A stretch of 64,000 bases of DNA from CAMAVH01 sp046297835 (GTDB lineage Bacteria > Pseudomonadota > Alphaproteobacteria > SMXQ01), in contig JBKBHI010000005.1 of NCBI GenBank assembly GCA_046297835.1, positions 186,001 to 250,000 of the forward strand. The letters are read 5' to 3'. Made by a program: the position numbers and the translations under genes. Below, piece by piece: positions 48,626 to 57,204 of the stretch (position 1 is the first letter of the stretch; the number at the start of each line of letters is the position of its first letter). The notes beneath the pieces are model-generated. The model saw only the letters and a list, made by a program, of their open reading frames with translations. It was not told where the DNA came from and ran no database searches.

Positions 48626-51600
48626 TCAACGCGGAATCTGCCGAAGGATCTGCAGATTGTTGAGGTAGTCGTTGGTCACGTGGGCCACCGGCTGGATCTC
48701 GGCGTCGGTTTGCCCCGGCTGGGTCGCCACCGAATCCGGCGCGCCCGGAATCTGCGACTGACGGCCCGGCAGGCGGTTCGTCGACTTGAGCAACGCGGCC
48801 TTCTCGAACGCGCCGCTCTGCGCTTCGGCGTTCACGATCGCCTGCGGCGCGGCCGTGGCCGGCAGGCCCTTGGCCGCCGGGGTCGTCTGCAGGCTCTGCA
48901 CCGAGGCAGCGCGGGCCGCCACGACGCGTTGCTCGATCTGCTGCGCCGTGTTGCCGGCGACGGCGACGACGCCGCGCGCGGCCGGACCGCCAGCGGCGGC
49001 CGGAGCCGGCGTCGGGGCCTTGGCCTTGGCTTCGTCCTGCGCCAGTTCGCGAGCGAAAGCGGCGCGCACGGCGGGCGACAGGTTCATCAGCGGCTTGGGC
49101 TGGAAGACCACGACCGGCGGGCGAGCGCCGCCCTGCAGGCCCTGGGCCGTCGCCACAGGCGCGACCGCCGGAGCGGGCGCGGCGCGCGATGCCGGGCTGC
49201 CCGGAGCCGCGACGGCGGCCGCCGTCGGCACCGTGCCGGGCGCGACGAAAGCGCGCGGCGCGACCGGCGGGGCCACCGCCGGGACCTTCGCCGCCGCCGC
49301 CGCCTTCTGGGCGCCAGTCTGGGCGTTGGCCGCGAGCTGCTGCTTCTGCTGCGCGTTGGCCGCCTCGATCGTCGATTTGATCTGCGCGACGCTCTTTTCG
49401 ACGGCGGCGTTGGCGGCGGCGGCCTTATCGGCCGCGGCCTTGTGCTGCTGCAGCTTCTGCACGAAGGCGAGGGCCGCCTGGCGCTTGGCCTCGTCGGCGA
49501 CCTTCTGGCCCTGGGCCTGCTGCTGCGTGGCGAGCGCCAGCGCCGCGACTGCGGCTTCCGTCGAGAAGGCGGTGCCGCCGGCCGCGGCGGCCGTCTGCTG
49601 GGCCTGCTGGTCGGTCGGCGGAGTCACGCCGCGCGCGCCCGGCAGTTTCAACGCCTGAAGGACGGCGTTCTGCTGCGCCTGGATCGCCGCCTGCACCTTC
49701 TGCAAGGCGTCCTGCGCGTTCTGCACCGCCCTGGCCTGGGTGACCGGCGCGGGAGCGGCGGGCGGCTGGACGCCGGCCTGCTGCGCGGCCTTGCCGCACG
49801 GGCTGGCCGGGTTGGCCTTCAGGCGTTCGAGCTGGGCGAGGGTCGCCGTCAAATCGTTCTCCTGCGTTTGCAGGAAGTTCGGATTGAGGTTCGCCTGCTG
49901 CTTCGAAGGCTGCGCGACGTAGTTGTTGATCTGCACGCGAATGTTGTCGTTCGCCGCGAGCGTGTTCAGCGTATTGCCGAACGCCGTGACCGCGTCGCGC
50001 AGACCGTTGACGCGTTGCGCCGTGAATTCGCGCTCGGCGGTCAGGGTCTTCATCGAGCGGTAATTGGCGACCAGCGCCCCATAAGCGGCGGCCTGCTGCG
50101 GCAGCAAGGCGCTGCCGGCCATCAACACTTCGTAGTTGCGGATCTCGATCTCGCGACCGCCGTAGCCGATGTTGCAGTTCTGCGCGACGAGCTTGCCGGG
50201 ATGGATGCCGTTGTTATAGGCGGCGCGGCAGATCGGCAGTTGGCGGCCGGGCTCCTGGCCGCCGATGAACGCGCCCTGCGGCACCTGGCCGCCGCTGGCG
50301 CCGACCCAGCGCGCGCCCGAGCCGACGAGCACCTGGAACGACGTGATCTGATGCTCGCGTCCGCCATAGCTGATGTTGCAGCGGCCGTCGACGACCTTGC
50401 CGGGATGCGTGCCGTTGTTGAAGTTGGCGCGGCAGATCGGCAGTTGGCGGCCGGGCTCCTGGCCGCCGATGACCATCGGCTGCGCGCCAGGATTGGCCCA
50501 ATTCAGCGCGCCGCCGCCGGCCGGATTGGCCTGCATGGCGATGTAGCCCGGGCTGGCTTCGGCGGCCAGGGTGTAGGCGTAGGCTTGCGCGTTGAGCTTG
50601 AAGTTGGAGATCTTGGCCTGTTCGGCCTTGATCTCGGCGATGTGCCGGTCGATCGCGTAAGGCTCTTTGACGCACACGTTCGGATCGAACGGCACGGTCA
50701 CGGCCTTGAGCGTGCCCTCGTTGACGAGCTGGTTCGAGATGTCGCGGGCGGTGGCCGTGGTCGACGGCGCGTAAGAGTATTTCGCTTCGATGACGACGGG
50801 CGCGGGCGAGCCCGAGCTGCCCGGCTGGAACACTTTGATGATATCTTCGACCGGCACGCGGAAGTTCCAGCCGACCGACTTCAGATATTCCTTGCTCAAC
50901 AGGGTGTACTGGATGCCCAGTTCGCCCTTCTGCTGGCCTTGCAGGATGGCCAACTGGCCCTGCATCCAGACCTTGTCGATGTCGAACACGCTGGCGACGG
51001 CTTCGAGCGCCTTGCCGGCGAGCTTGGCCGCCATGTCGAGCGTTTTGGTGAAGGTGACGGCGGCGCGGCCGAGCGCCTGGCTGGCGACGTCGATCGCCTG
51101 GCCGAGGCCGTTGATCGTCGCGTTCAGGCCGTCGATAATCGCGCTGAGCGCGGCGCCCGTGCCCTGCAGGAAGCCGTTGACGGCCCGCTGCGCCAGATCC
51201 AGCACGCCGCGCGCGCTTTGCAGCGCAACCCAGGTGGCGCCGGCGGCGACGCAATGGTGCCAGTTCCACGGATAGCCGTTGCACTTGCCGTTCTGTGAAT
51301 TGTAGGTGCCCTGCAGGCTGTCGACGTCGCGCTTGGCCTTGTCGAAAGCGGCGTTGGCGCTGCGGCGCGCCGCTTCGAGGTCGGTGACGGCCTTCGACTT
51401 GTCGATCTTCGCCTGGCTCAGCTTCTGCGAGAAGGTGTGGATCTCGCCGTTCATCGCCGCAACGACGCTTTCGGTGCCCTTGACCAGATCGGCGGTGGCG
51501 TTGGTCAGGCCGTCAGCCAGCTTGTTGAACCAGTCGCCCTCGATGATGCCGGTGGCGGTGAAGTTGGGCGCGGTGATGTTGCGCGTGTTGTTTTCGAGGA

Positions 51601-53293
51601 TCAGCGTCGCCTGGAACATCTTGAACGGCGTCGCGCCTTCCATGATGCCGATCTGGCGATCCTTATTGATGTCGATCTCCATCACGCCGACCGAACCGAG
51701 AATCTCCTGGGTCGAGCCGCGGATGCGGACGCGCGGATCTGAGATGTTGGCGGCGGTGAGGTTCACGTCGACTTCGGCGTTCGGCATGACGATCGGGCCG
51801 AGGCTCTGGTCGGCGCTCTTCGCCTTGATCTCGATGCCGTGCGTCGGCTTGATCACCGCCTTTTCGACTTCCGCCATCGTCTTGCCGAAGACGACGAGAT
51901 TGCCGGCGGCCTCAAGGCCGAAGTCCAGCCCGAGGTCGAGGGTCGCGTCGATGAAGGGGCCTTCGCCGGCGCGCATCCCCGAAATCCGCACGAAATCGTC
52001 GGGCAGGGCCGGCATGTTCAGGCGCTGGCCGGCGATGGTCGACGTCAGGTCGACGAAGGCGCGGCCGAGGTCGGACAGCGACAGCGCGGCGATGCTGTTG
52101 GGATTGTCCGGCGTGACCATGAACTTGATCTTCTGCGGGATCGGCACGCCGGCCGTCGAGGCGCGCACCTGCGCCGAGCCGAAGGTTTCGATCTTCTTGT
52201 CGTAGAACTTGCCGCTGGCGCCGACGCCGATGGCGATCGCGTCCGCCGACTGCTCGAAGTTGACGACGTAGTTTTCCATCGAGATGAAGGGGATGCCGAA
52301 CGCCTGGTTGAACGGCGCGTCCTTGAACATTGTCGCGTTCACGGCGAAGGTCGGAATCGGGCTGTCGAGGCCCTGCTCGAAGGAGACTTCGAGGCCCATT
52401 TTGGTGCGCGCGGTGTCGATGCGCTTGGTCGCGACGTTGGGATAGGCGAAGGGGAAGTCGGTCTCGGCGACGTAGCCCATCTTCACGCTTGTCGGCGACA
52501 GTTCGCTCTGCAGGCCGAAGGTGAAGTCCACGGGCAGGGTGACGCGGCCGCCGATGGTCGGGCGGATGGTCGGCAGCGCCGCCGCCATCTGCAGGCTCGG
52601 CACCGGCTTCTCCTTCTTGGAGATCGAGCCGAGGATGTTGAAGGCCATGGCGGCGCGCAGGCGCACGACCGAAGACTGGCCGCCGATGAACTGGATGGCG
52701 TCGCGCAGCGGCGCGACTTTGCCGAGATCCAGCGCGGCATACATCGTCATGCCCTGAGAAAATTTCACGTCGAGCGTGGCGTTGCCGAAGTAGGGTTGGA
52801 AGAAGGCGCGGGCTTCGGCGGGCAGGCCGTCGGCCTTCAGATCGCTTTCCTTGGCGGCGAAGACGAGCACCTGGCGGTCGAACGTCATGACGTCGACCAG
52901 CGACATGCCGGGCACGTTGGCGAACATGTCGGAGAACTTGAAGGTGCGGCGCGGCTCCATGGCGATGAAGCTGTCGGTGCCGGCGGTGCCCGCCTTGAAC
53001 AGCAGGAAGTTCCAGTCGAGGCCCATCATGCCGACGGTGCCGGCGATGGTGTTGGGCGTCACCGTCACGCTGGCGATCTCGGTGTTGGCGAAGTCGCCGG
53101 CGCCGATGGAGTTGAGGAAGCTGCCGAGCGAGGGAATTTCGCCAAGCCTGAGAGACGAGCGGTTGCCCACTTCGGTCTGGAAGTTCTGCGCTCGCGCGTC
53201 CGGCGCGGCGAGGCTCAAGCCGGCGGCGAGGCCGAGGCCGGCGAGCGTAACGGCGCGCAGGCCGAGCCCGCGGAAAATTCCGGTAAAGCGCAT
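48626..53293 (-). CDS. Giant secreted protein with two tandem DM9 repeats
   Basis: This 1555-residue protein has a Sec signal peptide (cut after ARA, residue about 35). A long beta-rich N-terminal part of unknown family (about 40-590) follows, then a helical segment with coiled-coil character (about 610-800). Two adjacent DM9 repeats (about 929-990 and 994-1058) share GGQEPGRQLPICRA, HPGK and ISYGGRE/IGYGGRE. A helical region with NNYVAQPSKQQ comes next, then a long Ala/Gln/Pro-rich stretch (about 1180-1460) and a short C-terminus. DM9 domains are known as lectin-like mannose binders. The frame is complete, with an RBS hairpin and palindrome upstream. Function is unknown; binding of surface glycans is inferred. 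Confidence 0.88.
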   Translation of the reverse strand: MRFTGIFRGLGLRAVTLAGLGLAAGLSLAAPDARAQNFQTEVGNRSSLRLGEIPSLGSFLNSIGAGDFANTEIASVTVTPNTIAGTVGMMGLDWNFLLFKAGTAGTDSFIAMEPRRTFKFSDMFANVPGMSLVDVMTFDRQVLVFAAKESDLKADGLPAEARAFFQPYFGNATLDVKFSQGMTMYAALDLGKVAPLRDAIQFIGGQSSVVRLRAAMAFNILGSISKKEKPVPSLQMAAALPTIRPTIGGRVTLPVDFTFGLQSELSPTSVKMGYVAETDFPFAYPNVATKRIDTARTKMGLEVSFEQGLDSPIPTFAVNATMFKDAPFNQAFGIPFISMENYVVNFEQSADAIAIGVGASGKFYDKKIETFGSAQVRASTAGVPIPQKIKFMVTPDNPNSIAALSLSDLGRAFVDLTSTIAGQRLNMPALPDDFVRISGMRAGEGPFIDATLDLGLDFGLEAAGNLVVFGKTMAEVEKAVIKPTHGIEIKAKSADQSLGPIVMPNAEVDVNLTAANISDPRVRIRGSTQEILGSVGVMEIDINKDRQIGIMEGATPFKMFQATLILENNTRNITAPNFTATGIIEGDWFNKLADGLTNATADLVKGTESVVAAMNGEIHTFSQKLSQAKIDKSKAVTDLEAARRSANAAFDKAKRDVDSLQGTYNSQNGKCNGYPWNWHHCVAAGATWVALQSARGVLDLAQRAVNGFLQGTGAALSAIIDGLNATINGLGQAIDVASQALGRAAVTFTKTLDMAAKLAGKALEAVASVFDIDKVWMQGQLAILQGQQKGELGIQYTLLSKEYLKSVGWNFRVPVEDIIKVFQPGSSGSPAPVVIEAKYSYAPSTTATARDISNQLVNEGTLKAVTVPFDPNVCVKEPYAIDRHIAEIKAEQAKISNFKLNAQAYAYTLAAEASPGYIAMQANPAGGGALNWANPGAQPMVIGGQEPGRQLPICRANFNNGTHPGKVVDGRCNISYGGREHQITSFQVLVGSGARWVGASGGQVPQGAFIGGQEPGRQLPICRAAYNNGIHPGKLVAQNCNIGYGGREIEIRNYEVLMAGSALLPQQAAAYGALVANYRSMKTLTAEREFTAQRVNGLRDAVTAFGNTLNTLAANDNIRVQINNYVAQPSKQQANLNPNFLQTQENDLTATLAQLERLKANPASPCGKAAQQAGVQPPAAPAPVTQARAVQNAQDALQKVQAAIQAQQNAVLQALKLPGARGVTPPTDQQAQQTAAAAGGTAFSTEAAVAALALATQQQAQGQKVADEAKRQAALAFVQKLQQHKAAADKAAAANAAVEKSVAQIKSTIEAANAQQKQQLAANAQTGAQKAAAAAKVPAVAPPVAPRAFVAPGTVPTAAAVAAPGSPASRAAPAPAVAPVATAQGLQGGARPPVVVFQPKPLMNLSPAVRAAFARELAQDEAKAKAPTPAPAAAGGPAARGVVAVAGNTAQQIEQRVVAARAASVQSLQTTPAAKGLPATAAPQAIVNAEAQSGAFEKAALLKSTNRLPGRQSQIPGAPDSVATQPGQTDAEIQPVAHVTNDYLNNLQILRQIPR
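50222..50472 (-). repeat. Exact 47-base direct repeats in the DM9 region
   Basis: Two identical 47-base copies lie at 50222-50268 and 50426-50472, starting 204 bases (68 codons) apart. Each encodes the IGGQEPGRQLPICRA core of one DM9 repeat. Flanking bases differ. Exact identity across synonymous sites indicates recent duplication or gene conversion. Confidence 0.95.
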
Positions 53294-53299
53294 GGTGGT

Positions 53300-53320
53300 C
53301 CCCCGATTATTGTCCGGGGG
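53300..53320 (-). promoter_or_regulatory. Hairpin masking the ribosome site of the DM9 gene
   Basis: In the mRNA, CCCCCG pairs with CGGGGG over a 9-base loop. The 3' arm CGGGGGA is the Shine-Dalgarno, ending 7 bases before the ATG. Folding would hide the ribosome site, so translation may be regulated. Confidence 0.6.
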
Positions 53321-53361
53321 AGAGGCGCCGATGGCGAAGACTTCCCCCGAATTCTTACAGC

Positions 53362-53375
53362 CCCTAAATTTAGGG
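53362..53375. promoter_or_regulatory. Perfect 14-bp palindrome CCCTAAATTTAGGG
   Basis: A perfect palindrome lies 69 bases upstream of the DM9 gene start, in the divergent region with tRNA-Lys. The TAAATT inside it could be the -10 element of the DM9 gene promoter. A dimeric repressor site is likely in form but unassigned. Confidence 0.55.
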
Positions 53376-53531
53376 TTTAGCCCGTAACGGTTCCGATTCG
53401 CAAGCGAACGATTCGCGACAAGTGATTCAAATGCCTCGGAAAACTGGGATTGCCGGCGGATTTCGCTCCTATGCCGGCTAAGGCCATGATTCGCGGTGGA
53501 TTCGGCTTTTAGGTGCGACGCGGCAAGCCGG

Positions 53532-53560
53532 TTGACCCCTTAGGGAGCCCCGCATATGGT
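53532..53560 (+). promoter_or_regulatory. Sigma-70 promoter of tRNA-Lys
   Basis: TTGACC (53532-53537) and TATGGT (53555-53560) are 17 bases apart, placing the transcription start within a few bases of the tRNA 5' end at 53571. Confidence 0.7.
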
Positions 53561-53570
53561 GCGCCGCGCC

Positions 53571-53646
53571 GAGCTCGTAGCTCAGTCGGTAGAGCATCTG
53601 ACTTTTAATCAGAGGGTCCCGGGTTCGAATCCCGGCGAGCTCACCA
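53571..53646 (+). tRNA. tRNA-Lys (anticodon TTT)
   Basis: This 76-base tRNA has acceptor stem GAGCTCG/CGAGCTC, a D-arm with GCTC...GAGC, anticodon stem TCTGA/TCAGA around loop CTTTTAA (anticodon TTT), T-loop GTTCGAAT, discriminator A and an encoded CCA. All arms pair perfectly by eye. It has its own promoter and terminator. Confidence 0.98.
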
Positions 53647-53683
53647 TTCCCTCAAGCGGCAATGGCCCATTCGGCGCGAATCA

Positions 53684-53710
53684 AAAGGCCCGCTCGGTGA
53701 GCGGGCCTTT
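53684..53710. terminator. Bidirectional terminator between tRNA-Lys and the ECF sigma gene
   Basis: AAAGGCCCGCTC (53684-53695) and GAGCGGGCCTTT (53699-53710) form a perfect 12-bp stem with a GGT loop, and it carries A/U-rich ends in both directions. Confidence 0.92.
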
Positions 53711-53731
53711 GGTTCTTCTGGGACGACGGAC

Positions 53732-54370
53732 TTAAATCATGCGCTGATAGGTGCCGTTGGTGCCGACCGCCGGTTTCGGGCGACGGGAGATCATCGGCGT
53801 CGGCTGCGCCTTCTTGCGGCGCGTCGCGCCCATCTCCGGCGAGATGTCGTCCATGGTCAGGCCCTCGATCATGCCCATCACGGCATGGCGGGCGCGCGAC
53901 AGGCGCGAGCGCACGGTGCCGACCGGCACGCCAGTCACTTTCGCCGCTTCCTCATAGCTCATGTCTTCCAGCGCCACCAGGATCAGGGTGATGCGCTGCT
54001 CTTCCGGCAGGCGGGCGAGGGCGTCTTCCAGCTCGCCGATCTGCAGCGCGGCCATCTGGCTCGGGCTGGTGTAGAGGCCGCTCATGCGCTCTTCGGCCAG
54101 CTGGTTGGCATCGCGCTCGCGCTTCGCTTTGCGGGTGCCGTCGATGAAGACGTTATGCACGATGGTGAGCAGCCAGGCGCGCAGGTTGGTGCCGTCCTCG
54201 AAGCGGTCGAAGTTGGCGACGGCGCGCATCAGCGCGTTCTGCACCAGATCGTCGGCGTCGGCCGCGTTGCGCGTCAGGGCGCGAGCGTAGCGGCGCATAT
54301 AGGGAATTTCCGGAACGAGGAGATTGGCGTCTTTGGGAGACTTTTTGTTCTCGATCTGCTGGTCCATCAT
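53732..54370 (-). CDS. ECF-type RNA polymerase sigma factor
   Basis: This 212-residue group 4 sigma factor has region 2 (PYMRRYARALTRNAADADDLVQNALMRAV) for -10 recognition and region 4 (LPEEQRITLILVALEDMSYEEAA, then VPVGTVRSRLSRARHAV helix-turn-helix) for -35 recognition. A basic/Pro-rich C-terminal tail of about 40 residues is unusual. AAGGGG precedes the two adjacent ATGs, and the first was used. No anti-sigma gene lies next to it, so control may be through the tail or from a distant locus. Assignment to a specific ECF group is uncertain. Confidence 0.9.
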   Translation of the reverse strand: MMDQQIENKKSPKDANLLVPEIPYMRRYARALTRNAADADDLVQNALMRAVANFDRFEDGTNLRAWLLTIVHNVFIDGTRKAKRERDANQLAEERMSGLYTSPSQMAALQIGELEDALARLPEEQRITLILVALEDMSYEEAAKVTGVPVGTVRSRLSRARHAVMGMIEGLTMDDISPEMGATRRKKAQPTPMISRRPKPAVGTNGTYQRMI

Positions 54371-54687
54371 TCTGCCCCTTGGCATCGTTGTTCGATGGCC
54401 AAAGGATGCCCAAGAGCCGCCGTCCTAGCCTGTGTTCAAAGACGGAATTCCTGTGGCAAAGGTGGGGCCCTAAGCCGGGAACCGTTCCGCCGCTCGCGCT
54501 TGAGGCGGGAGGAGCGAAACCGTCAAAAAGCACGATATTCCCAGGATTAAATGCATCGGCCGAGCTGCTGGGCGGACGGGGGCAAAAAGCGGATCGCAAG
54601 TCGGCTACGGAATGTCACAGCTCGGCGCGCATGAAAAAACGCCGCCCGCGAGGTTTCGCGAGCGGCGTCCTTGTCTGCCGTAAAAGG
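54371..54687 (-). other. 317-base region between the sigma factor and the choice-of-anchor gene
   Basis: No coding frame is supported. It includes the terminator of the choice-of-anchor gene at 54634-54668 and the 5' region of the sigma gene. A palindrome GGAACCGTTCC (54479-54489) resembles two overlapping GGAAC motifs used by EcfG-type factors, but no matching -10 is at the right distance. Confidence 0.5.
54634..54668 (-). terminator. Intrinsic terminator of the choice-of-anchor I gene
   Basis: On the minus strand ACGCCGC-T-CGCG pairs with CGCG-G-GCGGCGT (12 bp with a G-U pair) and is followed by six U residues. It lies 20 bases past the stop. Confidence 0.88.
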
Positions 54688-56232
54688 TTATTTGCGGTAG
54701 ATCTCGTAGATCGAGGTGGTGCCGCTGACTTCGTTGGCCACCACCAGCAACGGCCGCCCATTGCCGCTCGCCGAGGCCGGAATGAAGGCGAAGCCCTCAG
54801 GGCCCAGATCGCCGACGTCGCCGTTCTTCGGCTCGCCGGAAAAGTCGCGGCTGTTGACATAGTCGATATAGCGCGGCGCGCGCGGGTTCGAGATGTCGAA
54901 CACCATGAATCCGCTCATGCGCTCCAAGCCGACAAAGGCGTAAGGCTTGCCCCACAGCGTCGCGACGACGAGTCCTTCCGGCTCCGGCCCCTTGGCGGTG
55001 CTGCGCGCGTCGGCGGCGTTGCTGGTGTGGCTGGCGTTGAAGTTGTCGGGATAGCGCTGCGCGACGATGCGCTCGATCATGTCGTCGGAATTCCACACGA
55101 GGCGGCCGTCGGCGTCCCAGATCGAAAAAGAGCGGCCGCCGAAGGCATAGAGCTTTTCGTGCAAGCCTTGAGCGTTGACGCCGAAGGAGCCGGAGACGCG
55201 CAAGCGCCCCAGGTTTTCAGGCTTCTGCAACTCGGCGGCGTTCGGGAAGGATTTTGGGTCGAGCTTGAGTTCGGCGACGCGTTTCTCGTCGCTCCAACCT
55301 TTCCAGTCGCGAGCGTCGCCTTCGTTGGCGGTGACAAGATAAGTTCGCCCGCCGGCCGTATAGGCGGCGATGGTGTCCGGCTGATACATGCCGAGCAGCG
55401 GCCAAGTCTTCATCTGGATCCCGCCGTCACGATCGGACGCGTCGAGCGGCACGCGGCTATGGTCGACGAAGCCGAGGCCCACGATGCGGGCCACTTCGGC
55501 CTTGGCGAGATCGACGATGGCGAGGCCGTTGTTGTCCTGCAAAGTGACGTAAGCTGTGCGCGAATCGGCGCTGAAGGCGACGTATTCCGGCTCGATATCC
55601 TGCGCGACGCTAGCGCCGGCTTTCAATGCCTTGAAGCCCTCCGGCAGCGGCTGGCCGTTGAAGCGCTTGAAGTCGGCGGCGCGCACTTTGCTTTGATCGA
55701 CCGCAGCGACGCCGCCGCGCATGTCGATGACCGAAATGCTGCCTTCGGGATCGATCGTGTATTCGTCGTTCGGTTCGCCCTCGTTGGCGACCACGAGCCA
55801 ACGGCCGTCGGGCGAAAAGGCCAGCATGTCGGGCAGAGCGCCCACCGTCACATGCTTGAGATAGCCGCCGTTCGCGTCGAAGAAAACCACCGCGCCGTTA
55901 TCGGTTTTGGTCTTGGCCTCGACGGCGGCAGCGACCACGCCATCGCGAACGGCGACGGAATTGGCGGCCGCGCCCCAGGTCTGCAACTCGATCTTTCGAA
56001 TCGCCGTCGGCTTGCTCGGATCGCGGAGATCGAGAACGTCGATGACGCCGCCGGCGCCGTTCACCACAAACAAGCGCTTGCTGCGCGAGTCATAGGCGGG
56101 AATTTCGGCGGCGCCCTTGTCGAACACGCCAGTCGCATGGCGACCGATGAAATTCACCGAGATGTCGGCTTGAGCGGCGAGCGGGAAAAACGCCGCAGCA
56201 GCGGCGGCAGGAAGCAGCCAGCGAGCGAGCAT
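54688..56232 (-). CDS. Choice-of-anchor I family secreted protein
   Basis: This 514-residue protein has a signal peptide (ending AQA before DISVNFIGRHATG) and a long beta-propeller-like body. The family repeats are recognisable: AEIPAYDSRSKRLFVVNG, FSPDGRWLVVANEGEPND and AYTAGGRTYLVTANEGDARD near the middle. A Glu/Asp-rich set of ligand residues follows. Related proteins are often encoded with phosphate-starvation genes, and a Pho-box-like site lies 52-69 bases before the start. CGGAG precedes the ATG. Enzyme activity is not established, so phosphatase or phytase-like chemistry is a guess. Confidence 0.85.
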   Translation of the reverse strand: MLARWLLPAAAAAAFFPLAAQADISVNFIGRHATGVFDKGAAEIPAYDSRSKRLFVVNGAGGVIDVLDLRDPSKPTAIRKIELQTWGAAANSVAVRDGVVAAAVEAKTKTDNGAVVFFDANGGYLKHVTVGALPDMLAFSPDGRWLVVANEGEPNDEYTIDPEGSISVIDMRGGVAAVDQSKVRAADFKRFNGQPLPEGFKALKAGASVAQDIEPEYVAFSADSRTAYVTLQDNNGLAIVDLAKAEVARIVGLGFVDHSRVPLDASDRDGGIQMKTWPLLGMYQPDTIAAYTAGGRTYLVTANEGDARDWKGWSDEKRVAELKLDPKSFPNAAELQKPENLGRLRVSGSFGVNAQGLHEKLYAFGGRSFSIWDADGRLVWNSDDMIERIVAQRYPDNFNASHTSNAADARSTAKGPEPEGLVVATLWGKPYAFVGLERMSGFMVFDISNPRAPRYIDYVNSRDFSGEPKNGDVGDLGPEGFAFIPASASGNGRPLLVVANEVSGTTSIYEIYRK

Positions 56233-56283
56233 GAAAAACTCCGGGTTAGGAAAAAATCCGTCCGGAATACCTAAAGAGGCTCC

Positions 56284-56301
56284 GTGACATCTGCATGACT
56301 G
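56284..56301 (-). promoter_or_regulatory. Pho-box-like site upstream of the choice-of-anchor gene
   Basis: On the minus strand CAGTCAT-GCAG-ATGTCAC matches the Pho box (CTGTCAT-N4-CTGTCAY) at 12 of 14 positions, with the right 11-base period. It ends 51 bases before the start codon, inside the gap after the SRAP gene. Confidence 0.6.
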
Positions 56302-56305
56302 CCGT

Positions 56306-56974
56306 TCAAGCCAGCACGGGCGCGAGGACGCTCTCGTCGTCGTTGCGGAAATTCCCCACCGCCGGGCCGATGCGATAGGCGTCCATGACGAAGGACGGGC
56401 AGGGGCGGAGCAGCTCCGCGGCCGGGCGCTCGAGCCAAGCGGCGGCGGATTCCTCGTCGGGGAAGATCGCCGGCATGCGGTCGTGCACCGGCGCGACGAG
56501 ATCGTTGGCCGCGGTGGTGACGATGGCGAAGCTTTCGAGGGCAGGGCCTTCGGCGGGCCGCCAGAGATCCCAGAGGCCGGCCATGGCGAACGCCTCGCCA
56601 TCCTGGCGCAGAAAACGCCACGGCAGCTTGGTCTTGTGGGGCGCGGGGCCGACTTTCTGCCATTCGTAGAAGCCGTCGGCGAGGACGAGACAGCGCCGCC
56701 GCTCGAAGCTTTGGCGGAAGCTCGCCTTCTCGCTGAGCGTCTCGCTGCGCGCGTTGATCAGGGGCGCGCCGCTCAGCTCCTTGGCCCAGCCGGGCACCAG
56801 TCCCCAGCGCAGCAGCGCGATCTCGCGCGCGCCTTCGCCATCCAAGCGCAGAACGGGGGCTTCCTGCGTCGGCGCGATGTTGTAGCGCGGCTGCAGGTTG
56901 CTCTTGGGCTGGCGCGCCTTGAAGCGCTTGGCCAGCTCGGCCGGCGACTTGGTTTGGGAATAGCGGCTGCACAT
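56306..56974 (-). CDS. SRAP (YedK/HMCES) family abasic-site protein
   Basis: This 222-residue SOS response-associated peptidase protein begins Met-Cys (MCSRYSQ), so Cys2 becomes the catalytic N-terminus after Met removal. It can crosslink to abasic sites in single-stranded DNA. The other family residues are present: NARSET, DGFYEW and the catalytic His in VHDRMP. The start was set at this ATG, because Cys2 must follow it. No SOS box was seen upstream. Confidence 0.93.
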   Translation of the reverse strand: MCSRYSQTKSPAELAKRFKARQPKSNLQPRYNIAPTQEAPVLRLDGEGAREIALLRWGLVPGWAKELSGAPLINARSETLSEKASFRQSFERRRCLVLADGFYEWQKVGPAPHKTKLPWRFLRQDGEAFAMAGLWDLWRPAEGPALESFAIVTTAANDLVAPVHDRMPAIFPDEESAAAWLERPAAELLRPCPSFVMDAYRIGPAVGNFRNDDESVLAPVLA

Positions 56975-57204
56975 GAGAACATTATGAGAACAGCGAGGAG
57001 GCCGGTCAATGCTTTTGCCCCCGCTTGGCGCATGGCAGCCATGCCTAATTCCTATGATCCCATAAGCATTTTCCAGGTTTCGCCAGGGCCTCGCATCGGT
57101 TACGCCTATGCCCGCTTGGCCGGGCGCTTGCATCGGCTGACGCGCTTTCCATTTCCTCGCCTGACGCATGACCCGCCGCGCGAGTCTTCACTCAAGGACA
57201 GTAT

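Noticed and set aside
48461..51298. Long plus-strand open frame (945 codons) opposite the giant DM9 gene
   Set aside because: Its product is Arg/Gly/Leu low-complexity with no family motifs. The minus-strand gene has a signal peptide, DM9 motifs, RBS and terminator, so this is a shadow of high G+C.
51839..53380. Plus-strand open frame (513 codons) opposite the start of the giant gene
   Set aside because: Compositionally biased, no motifs, covered by the well-supported minus-strand gene.
54471..54500. EcfG-type GGAAC promoter near the ECF sigma gene
   Set aside because: GGAAC is present in both orientations, but no CGTT-type -10 lies 16-17 bases away.
54379..56274. Plus-strand open frame (631 codons) opposite the choice-of-anchor gene
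   Set aside because: No domain or RBS, and the minus-strand gene has signal peptide, family motifs and terminator.
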